From contig JASJBQ010000037.1 of the NCBI GenBank assembly GCA_030066455.1, positions 1-25,690 on the forward strand: a DNA stretch of 25,690 nt. The letters are read 5' to 3'. The notes under the pieces were generated by a model. That model had not been told where the DNA came from, ran no database searches, and was given only the letters and a program-made list of their open reading frames with translations. This DNA comes from Desulfobacterales bacterium (lineage in GTDB: Bacteria; Desulfobacterota; Desulfobacteria; Desulfobacterales; UBA5852). Both the position numbers and the translations under genes were made by a program. Of the stretch, positions 15,731 through 21,455 are shown piece by piece. The stretch's first letter is position 1. Every line of letters starts with the position of its first letter.

Positions 15731-15800
15731 ACGGCGTGACGACCCGAGGCGCCCATCAGTACGCCGCAGTGACGAGGGCTGAAGCATAACGCCGCCGTGG
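15731..15800 (+). repeat. Intergenic element copy 3: degenerate core without long stem
   Basis: The segment from about 15754 to 15793 repeats the last part of the 71-nt core (CATCAGTACGCCGCAGTG, then CGAGGGCTGAAGCATAACGCC) nearly base for base with copy 2. Its 5' part is shortened and diverged. Only a short arm pair, ACGGCG near 15731 and CGCCGT near 15793, encloses it. It lies in tandem with copy 2 and in the same orientation. Confidence 0.6.
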
Positions 15801-15844
15801 TAAGTCGGGCGCGTCTTGCGTCGATTGTGGTGAGGTGGTGGATC

Positions 15845-15967
15845 GACGGCTTCGTAAGGCGTTCGCTGGCAAGGCCTGCGAAGTTCGAGGAACGAGGCGT
15901 ACATCAGTACGCCGCAGTGCCGAGGGCTGAAGCATAACGCCGCCAGCGGACGCCTTACGAAGCCGTC
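15845..15967 (+). repeat. Intergenic element copy 2: 26-bp inverted repeat around the conserved 71-nt core
   Basis: Arms 15845-15870 and 15942-15967 are reverse complements at 25 of 26 positions; the exception (T for C) would still pair as G-U in one RNA orientation. The core 15871-15941 is again exactly 71 nt and matches the reverse complement of copy 1 at 59 positions. It includes GGCGTAC-ATCA-GTACGCC. The right arm overlaps the 3' end of the DUF3786 gene, including its TAA stop (15955-15957). Relative to the gene it follows, the core has the same orientation as in copy 1. Confidence 0.85.
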
Positions 15968-16563
15968 AGGTGGCCGGCTAAAAACGTCCCCCCGATAGCC
16001 GCACACTCCATGTCGAGGTAGGCCTCGGCGGAGCGGCGGAAGAGAATGCTGCACTGGGCCGGGAATTCGTCGTCCCGGTCGTTGAAACGCAAGAGCACCG
16101 GAATGCGGGGCAGGAAGTCGAAGATCATGGAAAGGTCGTGGCCCGCGCCGTCGTCGAAAGGGCGGCCGTGCAGGCCGCGCGAGGCCTTTTCGAGACCCGG
16201 CAGGTTGCCGGCAAAGGCGGTTTCGATGACCTTATTCGTGTTGGCGGTGAAATAGCCCACGAGCGGGCCGGCATCCTTGAATTCGCGATAGGTCACCCAG
16301 TCGCCGGTCCGCGGGGTCGAATCGGGGCATTGCAATACGTAGCAGCACAATACCACGCAGACCGCATAGTTGACCGGTTCGCCCGACGGCCTGAAGACAC
16401 CCCGGCGGCTCAGGCGGTAGGGTGTGCCATAGAGGCGGATGATGAGATCATCCGCATCGCTGTCGGCCCCGAGCATGGCCGCCCGGGCGGTCAGGTCGAG
16501 ATCCGCGATCCGGGTCAGATAGTGGCGATAGGTCTCCTCGAAAACAGCGGCTTTGTCTGGCAT
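15955..16563 (-). CDS. DUF3786 family protein of unknown function
   Basis: This 202-residue soluble protein resembles the DUF3786 family found mainly in anaerobic bacteria, whose function is not known. Visible marks are a cysteine-rich stretch VCVVLCCYVLQC (about 68-79), which might bind metal, then GDWVTYREFKDAGPLVGYF, and a conserved FDFLPRIPVLLRFNDRDDEFPAQ near the C-terminus. The ATG at 16563 is supported by GGAGG 7 nt upstream. It lies 77 nt downstream of a 61-residue gene on the same strand, probably in one transcript. Its last codons and stop lie inside the right arm of the inverted-repeat element at 15845-15967. Confidence 0.8.
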   Translation of the reverse strand: MPDKAAVFEETYRHYLTRIADLDLTARAAMLGADSDADDLIIRLYGTPYRLSRRGVFRPSGEPVNYAVCVVLCCYVLQCPDSTPRTGDWVTYREFKDAGPLVGYFTANTNKVIETAFAGNLPGLEKASRGLHGRPFDDGAGHDLSMIFDFLPRIPVLLRFNDRDDEFPAQCSILFRRSAEAYLDMECAAIGGTFLAGHLTAS

Positions 16564-16640
16564 GGTGCAACCTCCGGTGGTGATGATCGAGCATCGGCGG
16601 AACCGTTCCCCTGCCGACCAACAGGCGATCGCAGTTTGGT

Positions 16641-16826
16641 TCAGGGCGCATCCGTTCGTTTCAGGTCCGCGATGGCGCTGAGAACTTCGTCGTACGCGTC
16701 CTCCAGGTCCAGGAGCAGTTTCATGACCGGCGGTTTGACGGAGTGGGCCGGCAGCCGACGCTTCGCCTCGGCGATCTCGGCTTCCAGCACACGCCGGCGG
16801 TGGTGGAGTTCTTCAATGGTCGGCAT
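16641..16826 (-). CDS. Small conserved-looking coiled-coil protein (61 residues)
   Basis: I cannot name this protein. The sequence from MPTIEELHHRRR is charged and predicted helical with an EELHHRRRVLEAEIAEAKRRL coil, a central HSVKPPVMKLLLDLEDAYDEV and a helical end. ATG 16826 is chosen over an upstream in-frame ATG at 16880 because GGAGG lies directly before it (acggaggtgcc then ATG). It is upstream of and co-oriented with the DUF3786 gene. The size and helical hairpin shape suggest a protein-protein adaptor, but that is a guess. Confidence 0.7.
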   Translation of the reverse strand: MPTIEELHHRRRVLEAEIAEAKRRLPAHSVKPPVMKLLLDLEDAYDEVLSAIADLKRTDAP

Positions 16827-17143
16827 GGCACCTCCGTTGTCCGTGCGTTGTCGGGTTTGCGGCCGCCCGGCCGGTTCCAAGTCTGGGGCCGCCGCCGCGA
16901 CACGCAGGCTTCCCGTCCGCCTGTTTCCGATACCCCATCCGGAATCATAAAACCTTGGGTTAAGTCAATTGAAAACCTTCGTGGGCGGACGATCGTCGAT
17001 TGGCCGGTATGATTTGACGCCGGCGGAATGGGGCGCCATTTTAACATTCATGGTTTTTCAAGCACGATCCACCGGCGCCAGGCATTTGCACCACCGTCCT
17101 GTCAGACCGCATGCCGCCGGACCAACCCACGGGAGTCACCCCG
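16827..17143. other. Divergent intergenic region upstream of the HSP90-like gene
   Basis: There is no gene here. It separates the minus-strand 61-residue gene from the plus-strand HSP90-like gene. A 10-bp palindrome GACGATCGTC lies at 16988-16997. A TTGACG near 17017 and an AT-rich ATTTTAACATT stretch near 17038 could be a weak plus-strand promoter, but spacing (18-19 bp) and matches are poor. Confidence 0.4.
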
Positions 17144-19240
17144 ATGATTTCTTTGCGCGAACAGCTTTCCGAAGAACGCCAGCGCCGGATCGATGCGATC
17201 AAACAATCGGTCGCCCGTATCGGACCGGCGCTCGGCCGCGAGACCGGCCGGGCCCTGGATGCCAGGATTCAAAGACGCGAGCGGCAGCTGGCCGCTCTCG
17301 AGGACTGGGTCCTGGACGGCGAGCAGCAGCAGGCTTTGACCCTGAACCCGCAGAACCTTTTTTATCTTTTCGCCGCCGCCTATATCTCGACCCTGGCAGC
17401 GCCCCGGAATGTCTTTGCAATTGAAGCGGAGACGTCCTCGGCACCGTACCATTCTGACGGACGGGCCTTGGAAAACGGCATCGGGACGCTTATTCGCAGT
17501 CACTGGAGGGACCTTGGGTTGTGTGATGCCGGGGAGGCCGATGAACTGGCGGCCATCTGCGGTGAGGCCGTCGGCGACGGATGGCCCGCCGATGGCCCAC
17601 TGGCGGAAGAAGGTAACGCGGTCGATGCCGCGGTCAACCGGTCGCTGCTGGCGGCCGGCCTGCGCCTGGCCCGGGCCCTCGATTTATCGGGCGACAGCGC
17701 CCGGTGGGAAATCCAGCGCTGTCTGCCGGACGGCGTTGCATTGAGCCGGGAACGGATGGTCGCATGCTTCGACGCTGTCGCGATCGGCCCCCACCGCTTC
17801 GTTCCGGGAACCATCCAGCTGACGATCCGATGCAACCACGCGGAGGTCCACCGGGCCCTCAAAGCTTACGAAACCCGGGTGCAACGTCTGCTTGGCCGCC
17901 TCAACCGCCTTGCCAGCCCCCGGTTCCTGTATTCTGAATGCCGTTTTGAAATCGAGCCCATGGGCTATGCACCCGTGGATCTCAAATTTTCGGTGGATTC
18001 CTCGGCCGCTTTGCAGCTTTTCACCGGCAACCGCCTGTACGCGGACCGACGTGCGTTTCTGCGGGAACTCCTGCAGAACGCCATCGACGCCTGCCACCTG
18101 CGCCGGCTGGTGGAAAAGGATTACCGCCCGGCCATCACGATCCGCTTCCAGGACGACATCCGCATCGTTTCCGTGGCCGACAACGGCATCGGGATGGACC
18201 GGCAGTGGATCGAGAAATATTTTCTGCAGATCGGCATCTCCTTCTACCAATCGGGGCGCATCCGCCGAATCAATCGCGACCGGGGCATCGGCTTGAGTTT
18301 CATCAGCCAGTTCGGTATCGGTTTTCTCTCCAGTTTTCTCGTGGCGGAGAAAATCATCATCCGCACCCGCAGGGCCGGGGCGACCGGATTGCAGGTCACC
18401 ATCAGCGACCTGAAAGACTATTTCGACATCCGACCGCTGGATGGGGACACGCCTGTGGGAACCGAGGTCCGCCTGCACCTCAAACCTTCAAGGGCCCAGT
18501 ATTGCCGCAGTCTGGAGTACATCGGCTACCTCAAGACCAATATCCGTTTTCTCAAGGTGCCGGTTCAGCTGGTGGACGAAAACGGCCGGACGACCGCGAT
18601 CGGCATGGAGGAACTGGCCTACCCGGAGGACGGGAAGCGCGGTACCGCCTTCGTGGCGGCCCTGGATCTGCCTGCTTCGGAAGGCTACCTCCTCCTCCAG
18701 GCCAAAAAGCAGACCAGCTACATCCAGGGCCTCGAGCCGGCCCACGGGGGCGTATCCATTTTTCAGGACGGCATCTTCGTGACCCAGGTGGAAACCCTTC
18801 TGCCCGAGGGCGCCCGGCAGCATGTGATCGGCCGCGTCAACCTGGAAGGGGCCGATAAATGCGAACTGAGCATGGACCGCAACCGTATCTTCTGGTCCGA
18901 AGCACGTCAGGCGGAAATCAGGCGGGCCGTGCGTCTGGCGCTGGTGGATGTCGTCAGACGCTGTGTGGCGGCGGTACAGGCGCAGGAGGCGCCCGAGACC
19001 ACGCGCACCAGCATCATCAACCAGCTCGCGATTTTTTTCGACTTTAACGAAGTCGACGACGGAATCTACACCCGCCTGCCCTCGGCCATCCGGGCGAGGG
19101 TCGAGAAGCGGTTCCGGGATTTCGTGCGGATTCATTTTGCCCACGCCATCAAGGCGGCCGGGCGCCCGGCGGCCGACGGCTACAACGCGGCCTGGCAACA
19201 GGTCGTCCTGGAAGGTTTTCAGAAGCGGGGGCGGGGATGA
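17144..19240 (+). CDS. HSP90-like GHKL ATPase with a large N-terminal extension
   Basis: The middle of this 698-residue protein is an HSP90-type ATPase: RRAFLRELLQNAIDAC (N box, 302-317), DNGIGMD (346-352) and SQFGIGFLSSF (388-398). A middle-domain-like region follows, with CELSMDRNRIF (573-583) in the place of the HSP90 motif LPLNVSRE. Unlike HtpG, whose ATPase is at the N-terminus, about 290 residues precede it; they are mostly helical and match nothing I know. The classical C-terminal dimerisation domain is not evident. It is likely a cytoplasmic ATP-driven chaperone-like or signalling protein with an unknown client. ATG 17144 has GGGAG 8 nt upstream; ATG 17111 is also in frame. It stands alone, divergent from DUF3786. 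Confidence 0.85.
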   Translation: MISLREQLSEERQRRIDAIKQSVARIGPALGRETGRALDARIQRRERQLAALEDWVLDGEQQQALTLNPQNLFYLFAAAYISTLAAPRNVFAIEAETSSAPYHSDGRALENGIGTLIRSHWRDLGLCDAGEADELAAICGEAVGDGWPADGPLAEEGNAVDAAVNRSLLAAGLRLARALDLSGDSARWEIQRCLPDGVALSRERMVACFDAVAIGPHRFVPGTIQLTIRCNHAEVHRALKAYETRVQRLLGRLNRLASPRFLYSECRFEIEPMGYAPVDLKFSVDSSAALQLFTGNRLYADRRAFLRELLQNAIDACHLRRLVEKDYRPAITIRFQDDIRIVSVADNGIGMDRQWIEKYFLQIGISFYQSGRIRRINRDRGIGLSFISQFGIGFLSSFLVAEKIIIRTRRAGATGLQVTISDLKDYFDIRPLDGDTPVGTEVRLHLKPSRAQYCRSLEYIGYLKTNIRFLKVPVQLVDENGRTTAIGMEELAYPEDGKRGTAFVAALDLPASEGYLLLQAKKQTSYIQGLEPAHGGVSIFQDGIFVTQVETLLPEGARQHVIGRVNLEGADKCELSMDRNRIFWSEARQAEIRRAVRLALVDVVRRCVAAVQAQEAPETTRTSIINQLAIFFDFNEVDDGIYTRLPSAIRARVEKRFRDFVRIHFAHAIKAAGRPAADGYNAAWQQVVLEGFQKRGRG

Positions 19241-19244
19241 AACT

Positions 19245-19300
19245 AACTATCAGGTTGAATCCTTATCAACCTTGAACCTCGAACCCGGAACGGGGAACCC
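19245..19300. repeat. Short repeat tract of the GAACC family
   Basis: The stretch after the HSP90-like stop contains CAACCTTGAACCTCGAACCCGGAACGGGGAACC-like iterations. Their composition matches the repeat regions at 8713-9013 and 24575-24775. It lies between convergent genes. Confidence 0.5.
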
Positions 19301-19305
19301 ACCAC

Positions 19306-19983
19306 CTAACGCCGGAGCACGCGGATCCACCGCCAGACATTCAGAAGCCCCACCATGGCATTGGCCACGTAGGTCAGGGCACAGGCCAACAGGATGCGGC
19401 GGGCGGCGGGGATGTCTTCGGGCGGGATGTAGGCGCCTTCAACCAAAAGGGGCAGGGCCCGCTTGAAGCTGGCGTTGAACTCGGTCGGCAGCGTCAGCAT
19501 ATGGACCACGATGGGCATGCCGAGTGTCGTGAGGCCCCCCAGAAACATGAGCGCGCTGGCGGCCGGCAGGCGAGTCACCACCGCCAGCACCGGAACCACC
19601 ATCATGATGCCGGCGCCGATGCGCTCCAGGCGGGATGCGGTGCGGATGAGCCGGGTGCGAACCGCCAGCGGAGGGTATTTTTCATGGTCCTGGAGGGCAT
19701 GTCCGACCTCGTGGGCCGCCACCACCACGGCTGTCAGCGTCTTGCGGCCGCAGGTGGCCGTGGTGAGCCCCACCGTTTTCTTCTCCGGGTCGTAATGATC
19801 CCCCAGGGGGGTGGTTTCGACCCCTACCGCGTCCAGGTTTTCCCTTTGTAGAAGAAGACGGGCCAGGTCGAAACCGTTGCCGGAAAAATATTCATCCCGG
19901 TTGTAGCGCTGAATCACATAGCGGGCCCAGAGATGCGGTCCGTAGAGGATGACGATGGCGATGATGATCAGAGCGACAAGCAT
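19306..19983 (-). CDS. YugP-like neutral zinc metallopeptidase (membrane)
   Basis: The protein resembles the zinc-dependent membrane peptidases of the YugP type. It has an N-terminal membrane helix (2-15), the phrase GDHYDPEKKTVGLT (61-74) and the zinc motif HEVGH (91-95) in AAHEVGHALQDHEKY. Hydrophobic segments follow near 127-140, 146-165 and 195-215. Length 225 residues fits the family. It probably cleaves membrane or periplasmic proteins; substrates are unknown. The ATG at 19983 has no strong ribosome site. The gene lies 33 nt downstream of a small membrane protein on the same strand and may be translated from the same message. Confidence 0.88.
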   Translation of the reverse strand: MLVALIIIAIVILYGPHLWARYVIQRYNRDEYFSGNGFDLARLLLQRENLDAVGVETTPLGDHYDPEKKTVGLTTATCGRKTLTAVVVAAHEVGHALQDHEKYPPLAVRTRLIRTASRLERIGAGIMMVVPVLAVVTRLPAASALMFLGGLTTLGMPIVVHMLTLPTEFNASFKRALPLLVEGAYIPPEDIPAARRILLACALTYVANAMVGLLNVWRWIRVLRR

Positions 19984-20016
19984 GAAGCAATGGTCAGGCG
20001 GCCTTTCAGCAGCCGG

Positions 20017-20262
20017 TTAACGGGGAAAGATGCGGATGATGCCCAGCAGGGTGACCAGGGCCCCGGCCAGCAGACAGAGCGAAAGAAAGACCGCGCCGAC
20101 CTCGCTGGCCAGGCCTCTTTCGATCCCCACGCCGACGGCAACGATCGCGCCGCCGGCGGCGATAAAACCCAGGGCCTTCATGTTCCTTTTGAACAGGGCC
20201 GCCATTGCGGCCGCAGCCATGACCACCGCCCAGCTGATCAGCACGACCTTCGAACTGTACAT
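20017..20262 (-). CDS. Small membrane protein of unknown function (81 residues)
   Basis: I do not recognise a family. The translation has about three hydrophobic helices (7-24, 31-47, 53-78) joined by the basic FKRNMKA loop and ending IIRIFPR. ATG 20262 follows GGAAAGG by 7 nt. It lies between the selenocysteine peroxiredoxin gene (177 nt upstream) and the metallopeptidase (33 nt downstream), all on the minus strand, which suggests an operon with at least the latter. Confidence 0.65.
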   Translation of the reverse strand: MYSSKVVLISWAVVMAAAAMAALFKRNMKALGFIAAGGAIVAVGVGIERGLASEVGAVFLSLCLLAGALVTLLGIIRIFPR

Positions 20263-20439
20263 CGATTTGCCTTTCCATAATTGTCTCCGCCGCCGGTCCA
20301 TCGCGGCAGCGAGGGGTGCACCGGATTGCCGGCCATGATTAGCAAACCGGCCGGCGAGGCCGGACCTCGCATTTCCGTGTTTCTACGGCAGGCCGCAATC
20401 GGTTTGCACAACAAAGGACGGACGCGGCCGGCCCAAACA

Positions 20440-21087
20440 TTATTGCAGCGCTTGGACGACCGCCAGCGTTTCCCCAGGTTCCGGGCGTACCGTGTAGTCG
20501 GCATTGATGGCCGTGTGTCTGACGGTGCCTTCGGCGTCGATCACCAGCCGGGCGGGCATGGGCAGACTCCAGCTGTCGTCGCCGTTGTGTTTGGGAACGT
20601 CGATGCCGAATTGACTGTAGACGGCCCTCAGGTCGTCGGGCATCACGAAACGCAGGCCGTAACGGGCGGCCACGGTGTTGCCGGGGTCGCTTAGAATGTC
20701 GCAGGGCAGTTTGAAATGCTCCTTGGCAAAACGATTGTGCTCCACCAGTTGCGGTGAAATCAGCACCAGACGGGCACCGGCCGCTTCGAACCGGGAATTG
20801 GCTTCTCCCAGAGCTTCCAGCTCCAGATTGCAGTACGGTCACCAGCGGCCACGATAAAATGACAGCACGAGCGGCCCCTGGTCAAGGAAATCGCTCAGGG
20901 CGACGTTGGCGCCTTCGGTGTTGGCGAGTTCAAAGTCGGGGGCCAGCGCGCCGACTTGCACGGCCCGCGCAAGGATGCCTGACGCCTGCAGATCATCGGT
21001 GGCCCGCTGCATCAGGGCCACGGCCTCGGGTGGCGCTTTGGCGAGGAAGGCTTTCTTGTGGGCGTCGATCTTGGCTTTCAGTGTCAT
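20440..21087 (-). CDS. Selenocysteine-containing peroxiredoxin (AhpC/TSA family), UGA read through
   Basis: This thiol/selenol peroxidase should reduce peroxides. The frame runs from ATG 21087 (strong AAGGAGGAG upstream) to TAA 20440-20442 with one TGA at 20839-20841, codon 83. The context is FYRGRW-[TGA]-PYCNLEL; relatives have FYRGxWCPYCNLEL with the peroxidatic cysteine at that position. Downstream codons continue the same family without shift: LVLISPQ, PCDILSDPGN, FGIDVPKHNGDDSWSLPMPARLVID and NADYTVRPEP. I therefore read a 215-residue protein with Sec83 and C86 forming a U-x2-C redox pair. A SECIS-like hairpin follows at 20807-20827. Alternatives are a pseudogene or a sequencing error (TGC to TGA), both less likely given the exact position and the hairpin. 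Standard gene finders would split or truncate this gene. Confidence 0.88.
20807..20827 (-). promoter_or_regulatory. Candidate bacterial SECIS hairpin
   Basis: Counting from the base after UGA, nucleotides 12-19 pair with 25-32: U-G, C-G, U-G, G-U, G-C, A-U, G-C, C-G. The apical loop is UGGAA (20815-20819). The loop begins 20 nt after UGA and has G at its second position. This agrees with the general bacterial SECIS model (short apical stem, small loop with an early G, roughly 16-37 nt from UGA). Three wobble pairs weaken the lower stem. Confidence 0.7.
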
Positions 21088-21171
21088 GGGATCTCCTCCT
21101 TTTCACATGGTCGTCGTCGCCGCAGAATAACAGCTTGGCTGCGGTGAACCGGGCGGCGTAGGTCAAGTTAT

Positions 21172-21199
21172 AAAATAGCGGCTCTGTCGCGTTTGGCAA
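21172..21199 (-). promoter_or_regulatory. Candidate promoter of the selenocysteine peroxiredoxin gene
   Basis: On the minus strand TTGCCA (21194-21199, 5/6) and TATTTT (21172-21177, 4/6) are spaced by 16 bp. Transcription would start near 21165 and give a leader of about 77 nt. Confidence 0.45.
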
Positions 21200-21301
21200 T
21201 ACGGTTTCCCGCAATACGACCAAGCCGGATGTTCGCGCCGCACCGCTTTCCGCCGGTATGACCGACACGTCGGTTTCCTGAAACGCACCGGCGCGGGCCG
21301 G

Positions 21302-21330
21302 TTGACTTTCCGGAATTCTAATTCTATCGT
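21302..21330 (+). promoter_or_regulatory. Candidate promoter of the penicillin-acylase family gene
   Basis: TTGACT (21302-21307, 5/6) and TATCGT (21325-21330, 4/6) are spaced by exactly 17 bp. The start of transcription would be near 21337, about 119 nt before ATG 21456. It is divergent from the peroxiredoxin promoter, and the two share a 368-nt intergenic region with no other feature I can support. Confidence 0.5.
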
Positions 21331-21455
21331 CGCCGGTACCCGGTTCGGCATCCGGGCGGCAGCGTCAACCCCCATCGTCTCAATCGCGTTTCAACCTATT
21401 GATCCATCACCCGCGACGGTTTCCTGCGGCCGTCGGCAATGAAGGACCAAGGCCA

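Noticed and set aside
20839..20841. The TGA as a true stop, with the gene split into an 82-residue protein and a 108-residue protein
   Set aside because: Family sequence continues in the same frame right after the TGA, the TGA falls exactly on the catalytic Cys position, and the second fragment would start inside the fold with no ribosome site.
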